Counted from the stretch's first letter, positions 1 to 9,809 are shown. The stretch: 64,000 bases of DNA from JAAURB01 sp049649525 (GCA_049649525.1 JBARZE010000068.1:1-64000); one strand, 5' to 3'. Notes: a model not told the origin generated them from the sequence alone. Made by a program: numbers and translations.

Positions 1-2369
1 CCTGTAAATCCAGTATTAGGCGTATAATCTACAACATCATCACTCGGGTTAGCCGGAGTGCCGTTATCGTTGATAGTGGCTGTACCATTTGCTGGAGTTG
101 TAACGGTTGTAATTGTGAGTGGGTCACGTTCGGGGTCTGTGTCATTAACTAACACATTAACCGCCACCGGAGTATCTACAGAAGTGGTTTCTGTATCGTT
201 GACGGCTACTGGGTTACTGTTTTCACTCGGTTCGGCAAACTCAATAATCGTTTCGGCTGTATTACTGAAGCCAAAAAAACCGTCTAAAATCTCCACCTCA
301 ACTCGCTGTGAGTCACGGTCGGGGTCAGATGCAGTATCGTTGTAAACAACCTGTCTAATTGCGGTTTCAAAATCTTCAACAGATGCACTACCCTCTAAAA
401 CAATACTTCCGATAGTTGGATTATAATCAAAAAGGATTTCGATCCCTTCTGGAAGGTTGGCCTCAGATACGGATAAAGATTCAGTCTCTCGACGAGGATT
501 GTCTAATGTATCGTCTAATGTAATGTAGACTGTATAGTTGTTAATCAGATCTTCATCAGTAATATCAACATCGACATCTCCAATAGAAATCGGACTACCC
601 GTAAACTGGGTAACGAAACCCGTCTCCGTGTCAAAATCCTCAAAATTACGGTTCTCAGTGGTGCTATTATCCCCATCTAAATCTAATCTTAGACTTGTAT
701 CTGTACCATCAGAATTATCAGAAGAAGTATAAAGAAAACCCCCTTCAATTAAGTCTAAACCTCCATTTGAATTATTAGTAGTTCGGGGATAAATATCCGT
801 GTTGGTAACATCAGTTAAATCTGGATTTTCTATAGGGTCACCTTGATTATCTTTGGCAACATCATTTGCAAATAGAGAATATCCGTAGAATTCATCAGTT
901 GATGCTAAACCGAGATCTTCAAGACTCACATACACCCCAAGAACCTCTTGTGGATTTGGTATATACTGGCTAGTGTCTAAGCGAACTTGATTATCTGGAT
1001 TATCCGCGTTTAGAGGCATGATGAGGGGCTCAACATTTACCCCTGTTCCTCCCCAGTCACCGGTATTAACCTGATGTAATTTCCCGAATGCTGAGGGTTG
1101 TCCATTATCAACGGCGGTAATGGCAGCAATTTGAAATCGGTCTCCCTGAGAATTTCTTGACCGTTCTAAAATTAAGATTCCGCTATCGCTAGTATTTTCA
1201 TTTCTCAGCTCTTTTCCAACTTCGCTGAAATAATCAACCCGCTCAATATTGTTGCTGTTGTTATCGCCTTCATTCGTAAAGACATTATCTGTTCCTGAGT
1301 TAATTGATAAACCCGACAGCACTCCCCGCATGATCTCATCTGGATCGGTGACTGTTGCTTGCTGTCCGTCTATTTGAATACCTTCATCCGGAAACGGAGA
1401 CTCAGGAAATTGAGGTTCAAATATATTAGCATTATCTGTCTTAATATCTCCCTGTTCATCAATCTCATTTCCGTCTTCGGCTATTAATGCATCAACATCT
1501 ACATCAAACCAAACAAGCTGTTTCTTTCGAGCATCAGAACGTTGGAGTTTAAAATCCTCAAAGAAACCTGAGTAATAGAATTCCTGACCCTCAATCTCAA
1601 AGCTCTGAACAACTAAAGTCTCACCTGTACCAAAGGTAAATTCTTGGCCATTTTCATTATCGTTATCCTTAAATATTAGGACTTGCGACTCATTTTCAGA
1701 TTCGGAAATATTGAAAATATCGACGGGTGTCCCTAAAACCAAACTATAGCTTTCTTGAACTTCTGGAGTAACGGCTAATTCTACATTAAACTCACTGGTT
1801 TTAACTGCTAAATCCCAGTCTCCGCCTAATGCTTTACTTCCTGTTGGATTGGCTGAGGCGGCAATTTCTGCACCTATTAAATAGTGTAATTTATCAATGA
1901 ATTCTGTTCCGGCATCTCCGACGGCAACATGACAACCATACAGCAGTAAGTGTTTAATTGACCAAGTTTGAAGCTGTTTTTTATATTTTTCTAAGGTATC
2001 TAAACTGAGGTAACTCTTCCCGAGTTGCAGACTACCAGGAGAACCATGAGAAATGATATGTAAGGATGAAATCGAGGGAAAATATTGTAGCGCCTGGGTG
2101 ATTTGTTCGACACCATCTTGATGGAAATTTAAAACTATAGTTGAAGCGTTAGGAATAATTCCCTGCAATAAATATTCAGTATTTTCTACAGCGGAATCAA
2201 TGATAACTAAAGTTTTTGTATTGATTTGAAGGGATGAAGAGTGAGAAGATAACATCTGAGAGTTTAGGGAAAAATCACTGGGAGTTAATGTGGAGATTTT
2301 TTTCGATTGAGTCGGAATGGAAGAGGTAAATTCACCTTGAACAGATGCGATCTTTTGGAAAGCGAACAT
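1..2369 (-). CDS. DUF4347 / cadherin-like surface protein, partial (C-terminus beyond window)
   Basis: An uninterrupted reading frame starts at ATG 2369 and runs off the left edge, giving about 789 residues of what is probably a much larger protein. Residues about 50-190 match the cyanobacterial DUF4347 domain (IISHGSPG around His108, LLLYGCH around Cys146, then GGDWDLAV). The His and Cys sit at strand ends as in caspase-like clan CD folds; that comparison is my inference. The centre is acidic and Asn/Asp-rich. The last visible 75 residues form a cadherin-like or Ig-like repeat (NDTDPERDPLTITTV, then DYTPNTGFTG), typical of extracellular adhesins and Ca-binding giants. No classical signal peptide is visible, which is usual for this family. 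AGGAG lies 11 bases before the start. Function is unknown; cell-surface or secreted matrix protein is the likeliest role. Confidence 0.75.
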   Translation of the reverse strand, partial: MFAFQKIASVQGEFTSSIPTQSKKISTLTPSDFSLNSQMLSSHSSSLQINTKTLVIIDSAVENTEYLLQGIIPNASTIVLNFHQDGVEQITQALQYFPSISSLHIISHGSPGSLQLGKSYLSLDTLEKYKKQLQTWSIKHLLLYGCHVAVGDAGTEFIDKLHYLIGAEIAASANPTGSKALGGDWDLAVKTSEFNVELAVTPEVQESYSLVLGTPVDIFNISESENESQVLIFKDNDNENGQEFTFGTGETLVVQSFEIEGQEFYYSGFFEDFKLQRSDARKKQLVWFDVDVDALIAEDGNEIDEQGDIKTDNANIFEPQFPESPFPDEGIQIDGQQATVTDPDEIMRGVLSGLSINSGTDNVFTNEGDNNSNNIERVDYFSEVGKELRNENTSDSGILILERSRNSQGDRFQIAAITAVDNGQPSAFGKLHQVNTGDWGGTGVNVEPLIMPLNADNPDNQVRLDTSQYIPNPQEVLGVYVSLEDLGLASTDEFYGYSLFANDVAKDNQGDPIENPDLTDVTNTDIYPRTTNNSNGGLDLIEGGFLYTSSDNSDGTDTSLRLDLDGDNSTTENRNFEDFDTETGFVTQFTGSPISIGDVDVDITDEDLINNYTVYITLDDTLDNPRRETESLSVSEANLPEGIEILFDYNPTIGSIVLEGSASVEDFETAIRQVVYNDTASDPDRDSQRVEVEILDGFFGFSNTAETIIEFAEPSENSNPVAVNDTETTSVDTPVAVNVLVNDTDPERDPLTITTVTTPANGTATINDNGTPANPSDDVVDYTPNTGFT

Positions 2370-3239
2370 ATTGGGAAATACTCCTGAATAAATGGTAGAA
2401 ACAGTACAATAGTGTGCAGAGTTATTTAATGAATGATTAATTCATTCAAACTGAACACATAAACTAGTAGTTTGCTCTCTGATTAGATTGTATGAATTTA
2501 TTCTCAGGTGAAAAAGTGCTGCTCAATTTATGAATTGAGTAGAATAAAATGGCACTCTATGGTAAATCAAAGTTTAGATAGAATAGACGATGATCTACAG
2601 CTTTTCTATCTAAAGTATTATGGCTAATTCACAGAAGTATAGCTTTGTAAAAAAGAGTGGGTAAAAATCAAGCAGCATGAGAAAATAGACTATTGACTCC
2701 CCTGATAGAAGCCCATGATTTGCGAAGACTAATGATTGGCTAAATTGACTTTCATCAATACCTGCAAGTCAATTATTTTGAAAAAATCTCTGCACCCTAA
2801 GGTAATTACTTGTAGCTGATTAATCTCTAATTGTCAGTAGATTTGGAAACACCCTAGGTTAGCTAGCTAAATTTGTTATCTAGGTTAATTATAACACAAT
2901 ATTTTGGCATGTCAGTATTTTCCCTGATATTTATTTAACCCAGTACTACACTTAAAAAAATAAAGTAAAAAAATATACATTATTTCGATTTAATTATACA
3001 GGTTTAAGAATCAGTAAATTCTCTGAAGATTATAGCCGTAAAGAGTTTGATTGTCTGAAATTAACGGAGTTGTATTAGTATCATTTCTAACAATAAAATC
3101 CGCTCACTTTTTCCAATCATTAACAAGCTGCCTCAGTGGGTGACGCACTACGGGTAAATTTAGATTAGAATCCGAGCTGAAAATAAAAAGTAAATTCCAA
3201 TTTAACAGACTTTTGTGTTGATCTATTTGAGTGACCCAT
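2370..3239. other. 870-bp AT-rich non-coding spacer
   Basis: No convincing gene, tRNA or mobile element is seen here. It separates the divergent DUF4347 gene and the broken SH3 gene, so promoters for both should lie inside. One clear hairpin is listed separately at 2519-2542. The rest is A/T-rich without recognisable operators. Confidence 0.5.
2519..2542. repeat. 10-bp stem hairpin upstream of the DUF4347 gene
   Basis: CTGCTCAATT, a four-base loop TATG, then AATTGAGTAG; the arms pair over 10 positions with one G-U. On the minus strand the stem is followed by CACTTTTTC, so it could be a weak terminator for transcription coming from the right, or a leader structure or operator about 150 bp upstream of the DUF4347 start. 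Confidence 0.45.
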
Positions 3240-3776
3240 ATGACATTGACAAATCGAAGGTTTTTTCAATTTTTTGCGGTCAGCGCGGTTTTGGGTTTTG
3301 CAGTGGCGATCGCACTCGAGACAGCTTTGGCTAAATCCGATCGGCGTTGCCTGCATAACTTCCAGGTGGTGCAAACCCAAGATGAAGATGGCTACGTCGA
3401 TCTGTGAGAAAGTGCGACGAGCGATAGTGCGATGATTGGCACTTTAGATAATCATACCGAAGCGATCGCCAGTACTTTTGATCGATCGGGCCAGTGGGCA
3501 TCCATTCGCGCACCGGGCGATGTGATGGGTTGGGTTTCGACAGAGTTTTTAGTGGAGAGTCCTGCCGTGATTGAGATCTATAACGGGTCGATGGAAATCA
3601 GAACCTTAGATGGCGAAAGGGTCAACATTCACAGCAACCCTCAACTCGGTACTGAAATTGTCGGCACGCTCAATCATGGTGAAATCGTTGAGGTTTTCGA
3701 TTCTGTTGGGTATTGGCGGGAAATTTCCACAGCCAGTGGCATTCGAGGTTATGTTGACAGTTTGTACGTTGTGTGA
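3240..3776 (+). pseudogene. Exported SH3-domain protein gene with in-frame stop (TGA at 3405-3407)
   Basis: From ATG 3240 the frame encodes a signal-peptide-like N-terminus (NRRFFQFFAVSAVLGFAVA, then an Ala-rich stretch), a Cys-containing mature start and YVDL, then TGA, then continues in the same frame to 3776 with ESATSDSAMIGTL and a second SH3-like unit (VNIHSNPQLGTEIVGTLNHG, then GYVDSLYVV). Bacterial SH3 repeats normally read (V/L)NLR-x-(S/G)-x-x-(S/T), so the TGA stands exactly where Arg is expected; CGA to TGA is a single transition. Restored length would be 178 residues with two SH3-like units. The downstream 114-codon part could be translated from ATG 3432 but would lack its export signal. 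A sequencing error remains possible. Confidence 0.7.
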
Positions 3777-3815
3777 AGCAATTGATCGCGATGAATGTCT
3801 CTACATTAGTTGTAA

Positions 3816-6056
3816 TTAAATAAACACATAAATCGGGACTCTTTTATAGGCTGGAGTCCCACTTAAGGGGTCAATATTGGCGTGAAATAAGATATTAGCT
3901 TCTGGGTAAAACATAAACGCCGTGCCTTCTTTGACTGCGCCGCTAATGATTTCAATATTATCTAATTGTCCGGCATTTCCTTTCACTTTCACCTTTTGAT
4001 GTTCGGTAAAACCTGCTTTTTTAAGATCTGCCAAATTCATTAAAATACAATGACGGTGAGGCATTCCTCGATACTTATCTTCTAAACGATAAACGACAGT
4101 ATTATGTTGGGCATAACTTCGCCCTGTACCTAATATTAACAGAATTCCTTCGGTATTACTATTTATTCCTAACTCTTCTTTTGTCGGTAAAGAGAGTTGC
4201 GGTAATGGGGTAACAAACATCTTCGCTTTACCAGAATCTGTGGCAAATTTTGGCTGGTTAAAAATCCTTCCAGAAATGGTAAATTCTGATCCAGTATTAT
4301 CAATTTCTCCGATTTTATCATAACCGGGAATAGTCTGAGCAATTAATTTCCGCACATATTCAGTATCTTGTAATTTCCGCCAATTTATCGGTTCATCTCC
4401 TAAACAACGATGGGCGATTTCTGTTAATAATTCCACTTCAGAAATTAACTCTCCTTCACTCGTAGAAATATGACTTTTACCGCTATCATTTAACCGGACA
4501 AAATTATTACCCGATTCTGTTGTTGTCCGATGAGGATTTTCAAACCGATTAAATACAGGTAAAATGATAGTATTTTCTTTTGCTAATCCATGAAAATGTC
4601 CTAAATTAGGCTTTGTGGAAATATAGAAAACTGTCTCTATGTTTGAGAATGCATTTTTCGCTTGATGTAAATCCGGGTTAGCCCCATAAAGATTACCGCC
4701 CAAACACAATAATGTATCAATTTTATCCGCATCGGCTGCGTCAATTAATGCCCTGGCATGATAACCTTTACTGGTATCAATTTCTTTTTTTAATAAGATA
4801 GAAATAGCTTGTTTAATCTCTTCTTTGAGGCGAATGGTAACCCCCATCGAACCAAATCCTTGTACATTAGAATGTCCGCGAATGGGCATTGTGCCTGCGC
4901 CGAGTTTCCCCGCATTTCCAGTTATTAAAGCAGTATTAGCAATACTACGAACATTATCAACGCCATTGGCTTGTTGAGTAATACCCATTGCCCAGGCAAA
5001 CACAACGGATTTTTCAGTACCAATAATATAAGCAATTTCTTCGATTTCTTCTTGAGAGATATCACAACCTTGAGTAATGGTTTCCCAAGCAGTTTCTTGA
5101 GCCGCTTTTAATATTTCTTCCCAATTTTCAGTATAATTTTTTAGATAATCATAATCCACTAAACTTTGCTCAATTAGTGATTTTTGTATCCCGATAAATA
5201 ATATAGTGTCACTGCCGGGATTAGGTTGTAAATAATAAGTAGAAATCTGATTCCCACCTTTCAATAATGATTTAATTGGAAAAGCAGGAGAGGAAAATTT
5301 CACTAACCCTATTTCAATTTGAGGATTAATAATAATAACTTTACCGCCACGCTCTTTTAATTTAATTAATTCATTCATTAAACGAGGATGATTTGCGGGG
5401 GCATTAGAACCAATTAAAACCACGCAATTTGTCTGTTTAAGGCTGTCTAAACTCACCATAGAAGTGCCGGAACCAAACACACTTTTTAAGCCAACTGTAG
5501 AGGGTGCATGGCATAAATCCGAACAATCTGCGAGGTTATTACTGCCGAAAGCCCGGAGAATTAATTGTAGTAAAAAAGCGGCTTCATTTGATGAACGTCC
5601 CGAACTATAACTGGCTATTCTATCAGGATGTTTATTAAAGGCTTTCTCGGCTATTTGATAAACCTCTTCCCAACTAATTCTACGATAATGAGAAGTGCCT
5701 GGTTGATATAATAATGGATAACTTAATCTACCTAAACGGTCACATTCTTGAGAGGTTAATTGTTGTAATTCTTCTATATTATATTGCTGAAAAAATTGGG
5801 AATGAATAGCAGGTTGTAATTCAGCCGAAATCGCTTCTACACTTTTAGCACAACGTTGTAAATATTCCCCTGCTTCGTTAACAAAGCCGCCTTTTTGTCC
5901 GCCTGTCCCCCATGCACAAGACAAACAAGCACTTTTATGATTTAAGGTTTTCCAGATATCTATACCTTGGAAAGAAGCACTTTTTTCTAGCCAATATTTA
6001 AGCACAGGTAAGCCGCCACCAGTCGATCTCGGTAAGGATGAAGAGTCTTCTTTCAT
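3816..6056 (-). CDS. FdhF/YdeP-family molybdopterin oxidoreductase
   Basis: 746 residues, close to the roughly 760 of E. coli YdeP, a formate-dehydrogenase-alpha relative. The N-terminus has only a CLSCAWG motif (Cys44, Cys47) instead of the full four-Cys Fe-S motif of canonical formate dehydrogenases. DLCHAPSTVGL puts Cys182-His183 where E. coli FdhH has selenocysteine-His, so a Mo-ligating Cys is plausible. GNAGKLGAGTMPIRGHSNVQ and the C-terminal molybdopterin-dinucleotide-binding domain (LILGTGRSYAQHNTV) are well preserved. No signal peptide: cytoplasmic. No electron-transfer subunit lies beside it; the DMT transporter follows after 118 bp on the same strand. The substrate is unproven; the family is linked to acid resistance in enterobacteria. 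Confidence 0.85.
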   Translation of the reverse strand: MKEDSSSLPRSTGGGLPVLKYWLEKSASFQGIDIWKTLNHKSACLSCAWGTGGQKGGFVNEAGEYLQRCAKSVEAISAELQPAIHSQFFQQYNIEELQQLTSQECDRLGRLSYPLLYQPGTSHYRRISWEEVYQIAEKAFNKHPDRIASYSSGRSSNEAAFLLQLILRAFGSNNLADCSDLCHAPSTVGLKSVFGSGTSMVSLDSLKQTNCVVLIGSNAPANHPRLMNELIKLKERGGKVIIINPQIEIGLVKFSSPAFPIKSLLKGGNQISTYYLQPNPGSDTILFIGIQKSLIEQSLVDYDYLKNYTENWEEILKAAQETAWETITQGCDISQEEIEEIAYIIGTEKSVVFAWAMGITQQANGVDNVRSIANTALITGNAGKLGAGTMPIRGHSNVQGFGSMGVTIRLKEEIKQAISILLKKEIDTSKGYHARALIDAADADKIDTLLCLGGNLYGANPDLHQAKNAFSNIETVFYISTKPNLGHFHGLAKENTIILPVFNRFENPHRTTTESGNNFVRLNDSGKSHISTSEGELISEVELLTEIAHRCLGDEPINWRKLQDTEYVRKLIAQTIPGYDKIGEIDNTGSEFTISGRIFNQPKFATDSGKAKMFVTPLPQLSLPTKEELGINSNTEGILLILGTGRSYAQHNTVVYRLEDKYRGMPHRHCILMNLADLKKAGFTEHQKVKVKGNAGQLDNIEIISGAVKEGTAFMFYPEANILFHANIDPLSGTPAYKRVPIYVFI

Positions 6057-6174
6057 AGGTTTAGTTGAATTGAATATACAGGACTAAAAGATAATTTTAT
6101 AGAAACAAGCTAAGTAAAAATGACTACTATTAACAGATTAACAGCTTGTCTTAATTAGAATTATATCAATTCTT

Positions 6175-7086
6175 TTATCCTTGGAATAATAAAATTACTC
6201 CAAAAATCGCAATTAATGCTCCTCCAATTGCCTGTAAACTGACTTTTTCTCCCATTGCTGCTGCTATCGGCAAGACAAATAAAGGACTAGTTGCCAGTAA
6301 ACCTTGGGCGATGCCTGCGGCGGTAAATTTGAGGGAGGTTTGCTGTAACCAAATTCCTAAATAAGTCCCGAGAAATGTAGCAATAAAAATAATAGAAATA
6401 GTTTTTACAGATTTTAAAGGTTGTATTAATACCGTTAAGTTTTGAGGACGAGTCATAAAATAAAGTAAGACAACAACTATACCCCCAATTAATCGAATTA
6501 AACTACTCCATAACGGACTAATTTCTGTTTGATTGAGGGCAAAATGTGATAAAATTACACCTGTTGCTTGACAGAATTCTGCAATTAAACCGAATCCAAT
6601 TCCTCGCCAAAAATGTACTTCAAAAGATGTAGATTCATTAACTCGTTCACTGATCACCCAAGCTATTCCTAATATAGTTAAAAGAATACCACACCAAGCC
6701 TGTATTGATAACCGTTCTCCGAGGAAAACAAATGCTAGAATGGCGGTTAAAGGCGGTGCTAAAGTTTCGAGTAATAATCCTCGTCTTGCTCCTAAATCTT
6801 TTAATGTGGCAAAATAAGCACTATCTCCAATACCAATACCAATTAATCCACTAAGTAGTAAAATTTGAATGGTAAAAATAGGAACTTTTGGAAAGCTTTT
6901 CCCTTGTAATATAATAGTGAATATTAATAAAGCGATTGCAATAATGCCTTTAATTAAATTTAATCCAATCGGTGAAATCTTTTGCCCAACCCGACTATAC
7001 ACAACGGATGCCAATGCCCAAAATAAAGCGGCGAGTAATGCCGCAATTTCTCCCTGAAATGGAATGAGAATAGACTTCTCAATCAT
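6175..7086 (-). CDS. DMT-superfamily transporter (EamA, 10 TM)
   Basis: 303 residues in two EamA halves, each with about five hydrophobic helices. The first half begins AALLAALFWALASVVYSRVG and carries the helix-end motif LGERLS; the second ends AAAMGEKVSLQAIGGALIAI, the usual GE motif plus helix 10. Inner-membrane metabolite exporter or permease; the substrate cannot be told. It lies upstream of the FdhF/YdeP gene on the same strand and may share a transcript with it. The spacer upstream contains an HLR1-like sequence in this gene's orientation. Confidence 0.85.
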   Translation of the reverse strand: MIEKSILIPFQGEIAALLAALFWALASVVYSRVGQKISPIGLNLIKGIIAIALLIFTIILQGKSFPKVPIFTIQILLLSGLIGIGIGDSAYFATLKDLGARRGLLLETLAPPLTAILAFVFLGERLSIQAWCGILLTILGIAWVISERVNESTSFEVHFWRGIGFGLIAEFCQATGVILSHFALNQTEISPLWSSLIRLIGGIVVVLLYFMTRPQNLTVLIQPLKSVKTISIIFIATFLGTYLGIWLQQTSLKFTAAGIAQGLLATSPLFVLPIAAAMGEKVSLQAIGGALIAIFGVILLFQG

Positions 7087-7245
7087 AATTATTCCTCAGT
7101 TATCAATCGTTATTTTAGTCTAATCAAAAAAGATTTATTCGCTATCATACTTTCAAATTACTTGTCTTCACCCATCAGAGGAAAGAGTAGAGAGGGACGG
7201 GTTTGCGGACTTTTTAGGCTTGATTAAATCTTCTGGTTTGCTATG

Positions 7246-7263
7246 GATGTAAAGTTTTGTAAA
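7246..7263 (-). promoter_or_regulatory. HLR1-like direct repeat (candidate RpaB site)
   Basis: On the minus strand the sequence reads TTTACAAA-AC-TTTACATC: two 8-base direct repeats two bases apart. The HLR1 element bound by the cyanobacterial response regulator RpaB is two (G/T)TTACA(T/A)(T/A) repeats with a two-base gap; only the last base departs. It sits about 160 bp upstream of the DMT gene and about 200 bp upstream of the gene at 7461. Match by eye only; function inferred. Confidence 0.4.
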
Positions 7264-7375
7264 GTTTTGAAGAAGTCCGTAAGAATTGGCTGATAGCTCT
7301 GTAATGGTGATTTTTTAGGGGTTGAAGCCGTCGAGTCTCAGGTAATTTACTGAATGATAAACAAAAGAGTCCATA

Positions 7376-7405
7376 ATTCGTAGGCTAACGCATCGGTTTA
7401 CGAAT
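7376..7405. repeat. Inverted repeat ATTCGTA/TACGAAT
   Basis: Perfect 7-bp arms separated by 16 bases, ending 55 bp before the start of the 74-residue gene. Could be an operator or a leader hairpin; no further support. Confidence 0.35.
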
Positions 7406-7460
7406 GATTGATTTTAAAACAGTCCAATCTACCATATTTGATGTCTAGGAGAAAACGAAA

Positions 7461-7685
7461 ATGAGTCGGATTTGTGACATTGCTCAACAAGTCGTTATGA
7501 AAGGTTATCTTAGTTTAGAGGATGAACGCAAACTGCGATCGCTGCTGAGCAAAAAATATGATTTGGATGATTTCAAAGCCTTTATGAACTTACAATGGGC
7601 AGTAATGGATGGTCGAGTTAAGCAAGAATCTCTCGAACAAATTCGCTCTTGTTATCTGCATCAACCCACTCTATTTTCTCAGTAA
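7461..7685 (+). CDS. Small conserved-type protein of unknown function
   Basis: 74 residues, starting at ATG with AGGAG 8 bases upstream, so the start is well supported. The sequence is mostly helical and charged (YLSLEDERKLRSLLSKKYDL, then FMNLQWAVMDGRVKQES), soluble, without signal peptide or metal motif. The style matches short conserved cyanobacterial hypothetical proteins, but I do not recognise a named family. It stands alone, 76 bp before the metallophosphoesterase gene on the same strand, so the two may be co-transcribed. Confidence 0.7.
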   Translation: MSRICDIAQQVVMKGYLSLEDERKLRSLLSKKYDLDDFKAFMNLQWAVMDGRVKQESLEQIRSCYLHQPTLFSQ

Positions 7686-7761
7686 GCCAGGGTAATATTA
7701 TTCACCTAACTTTTAACAGCGACTCTTTTAAAAGATCCCTCAGTAATGATACAGTGAGGGT

Positions 7762-8853
7762 ATGAATGTTAACTTTCGATTTGCAGTTGTTAGCGACCTT
7801 CATATCGCTCTGTCTCATACGATTCAAGATTCACCGAAACGCTTCCATTTAGTCGAGGTGAGTATTCCCGCCTTGGAGTTAATTTTAGAAAGGCTAGCGA
7901 CGTTAGAGTTAGACTTTTTATTACTCCCCGGAGATCTGACGCAAGATGGTGAAATTGACAATCATTTGTGGCTGAGTCAGCGCCTCGCCCAACTGCCTTA
8001 CCCAGTTTATGTAGTTCCTGGTAATCATGATGTCATCTACCCAAGCGGGACTGAAGAGATAGTCGGACTGACTGATTTTCCTCAATATTATCAACAATTT
8101 GGCTATACTGACCCGACTAACCCCTATTACACCCACGAAATTCTACCGGGAGTACGGTTAATTGGGTTAAACTCGAATAATTTTGACGAAAAAGGCTATC
8201 AAGTCGGCTGTTTAGACTCGCAACAGTTTAACTGGTTACAGCAAGTATTGGCTGAGAGTAACGATGAATTAATATTGGTAATGATTCATCATAACGTGAT
8301 TGAACATCTGCCAGATCAAGCCAGCAACCCATTAGGACGGCGTTATATGTTAGATAATGCCCCTCAACTGTTAGAACTTTTCCAGCAATACGGAGTCCGG
8401 CTAATTTTTACAGGACATCTTCACGTTCAAGATATCGCCCAATGGCAAGGAATTTACGAAGTTACAACAGGTTCATTAGTGAGTTATCCTCATCCTTATC
8501 GAGTGATTCAAGTGAGTCATAATCATCAAAATCAACTCACCCTAAATATTGAATCTGATTGCGTCAAAGCTGTTGCCGAATGGCCAAATTTACCCGATAC
8601 ATCTCGCCAGTGGATGGGCGATCGCTCATTTCCATTTATGGTTAAATTATTAACAGTACCCCCTCTATCTTTACCTTTAAATGAAGCGGAACAACTTGCC
8701 CCGGAGTTACGCAACTTTTGGGCAGATATTGCGGGTGGAGATGCGGAATTTAATTTCCCTAATTTTCCGCCTGCTGTTCGTCAATATTTCCAACGCTTTA
8801 GTACAACAAAAAAGATAGATAATAATGCTACTTTAGTTTTGAGTAAGGAGTAA
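7762..8853 (+). CDS. Calcineurin-like metallophosphoesterase (CpdA-like)
   Basis: 363 residues carrying all five metallophosphoesterase blocks: SDLH (Asp12, His14), PGDL (Asp58), GNHD (Asn88, His89), HH (His176/177) and GHLH (His219, His221). These ligate a di-metal centre. The order and spacing resemble class III cyclic-nucleotide phosphodiesterases such as CpdA/Icc, but the enzyme is about 90 residues longer, with a C-terminal extension after residue about 260. Cytoplasmic; the substrate could be cAMP or another phosphodiester and is not decided by sequence. It converges on sucD. Confidence 0.85.
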   Translation: MNVNFRFAVVSDLHIALSHTIQDSPKRFHLVEVSIPALELILERLATLELDFLLLPGDLTQDGEIDNHLWLSQRLAQLPYPVYVVPGNHDVIYPSGTEEIVGLTDFPQYYQQFGYTDPTNPYYTHEILPGVRLIGLNSNNFDEKGYQVGCLDSQQFNWLQQVLAESNDELILVMIHHNVIEHLPDQASNPLGRRYMLDNAPQLLELFQQYGVRLIFTGHLHVQDIAQWQGIYEVTTGSLVSYPHPYRVIQVSHNHQNQLTLNIESDCVKAVAEWPNLPDTSRQWMGDRSFPFMVKLLTVPPLSLPLNEAEQLAPELRNFWADIAGGDAEFNFPNFPPAVRQYFQRFSTTKKIDNNATLVLSKE

Positions 8854-8909
8854 AATTGATGATTATAATCAAAGAATTTTATTCATCATTCATCATTCAT
8901 AACTCATAA

Positions 8910-9809
8910 TTATTTTTTCTTTTTCATCACTTTCTTAACTAAACTCGGAATTTCAGACGGACGTGTGGCGAGTGGGATTTTAGCTTTTTTAAATGCCGCA
9001 ATTTTACTTTCTGCTGTACCCGAAGGTAATTTTTGAGCGACAATACGAGTCGTTAAAATACTATTAGCATGACCCATTAATTGTGCTTGAGGCACTTGCA
9101 GACCCGCAATATAAGCGACAACGGGTTTATCAATCGCTTCAGTAATATATAATGCAGCTTCTTCTTCGTGACTTCCTCCCACTGCCCCAATTAATACAAT
9201 TACTTCAGTGGGTTCATCTTCATCTAAAATTTGTAACCATTGAATGAGTGAAGATCCGACAATTAAATCACTCCCAATACTCACACTCATAGACTGCCCT
9301 AAATCCGCTTGAGTTAACGCTAAGGCAATTTCATAATTGAGGGTGCTACTGCGGCTAATTAACCCCACAGAACCGGGCTGATAGCATTCTCGCGGATAAG
9401 TTCCAAGTAATAATTGATCGGGGATAATAATTCCTGGACTATTAGGGCCAACAACCAGAGTATCAGTCATTTCTGCTTTTTGAACCAGACGAACCATATC
9501 AAGAGGCGGCACACCTTCAGTCAGAATCACAAGCTGTCGAATACCTGCATCAATTGCTTCTAAAGCAGCATCTAAGACTTGATAAGGAGGCAAGAAAATC
9601 ACAGACGTTTCAATTGTACCAATCGCTGCGATCGCTTGTTCAACTAAATCAAATACAGGAATATTATCTAACTTTTGGTTTCCTCGCCCCGGACTGACAC
9701 AAGCCACCACATTTGTGCCATAACTTTTCATATTTTGTGTGGCTTGAATTGAAGAACGAGACGTATTAATACCTTGAATTAAAATTTGACTATCTGGGGT
9801 TAATTGCAT
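8910..9809 (-). CDS. sucD: Succinyl-CoA ligase alpha subunit, divergent
   Basis: 299 residues, collinear with E. coli SucD offset by about one residue. The CoA-binding Rossmann half (QLTPDSQILIQGI) and the phosphohistidine MGHA (His247, matching E. coli His246) are present. GPNSPG replaces GPNCPG, and IGAVGG (Ala209) stands where E. coli has IGEIGG with catalytic Glu208. The loss of that Glu, which contacts the active-site His, is a real departure and could mean altered activity. It is the last gene of the GT-sucC-sucD run, 95 bp after sucC. Role by family: interconverts succinyl-CoA and succinate with nucleotide triphosphate synthesis. Family is sure; full activity is not. Confidence 0.85.
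   Translation of the reverse strand: MQLTPDSQILIQGINTSRSSIQATQNMKSYGTNVVACVSPGRGNQKLDNIPVFDLVEQAIAAIGTIETSVIFLPPYQVLDAALEAIDAGIRQLVILTEGVPPLDMVRLVQKAEMTDTLVVGPNSPGIIIPDQLLLGTYPRECYQPGSVGLISRSSTLNYEIALALTQADLGQSMSVSIGSDLIVGSSLIQWLQILDEDEPTEVIVLIGAVGGSHEEEAALYITEAIDKPVVAYIAGLQVPQAQLMGHANSILTTRIVAQKLPSGTAESKIAAFKKAKIPLATRPSEIPSLVKKVMKKKK

Larger units (their letters stand above)
7087..7460. other. 374-bp divergent intergenic region
   Basis: Lies between the minus-strand DMT gene and the plus-strand 74-residue gene. It holds an HLR1-like direct repeat (7246-7263) and an inverted repeat (7376-7405), listed separately. No ORF or RNA gene is supported. Confidence 0.5.

Noticed and set aside
3405..3407. 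TGA in the SH3 gene as a selenocysteine codon
   Set aside because: MnmH nearby made selenium tempting, but the site aligns with a conserved Arg, no SECIS-like hairpin is evident just after it, and no Sec machinery is visible.
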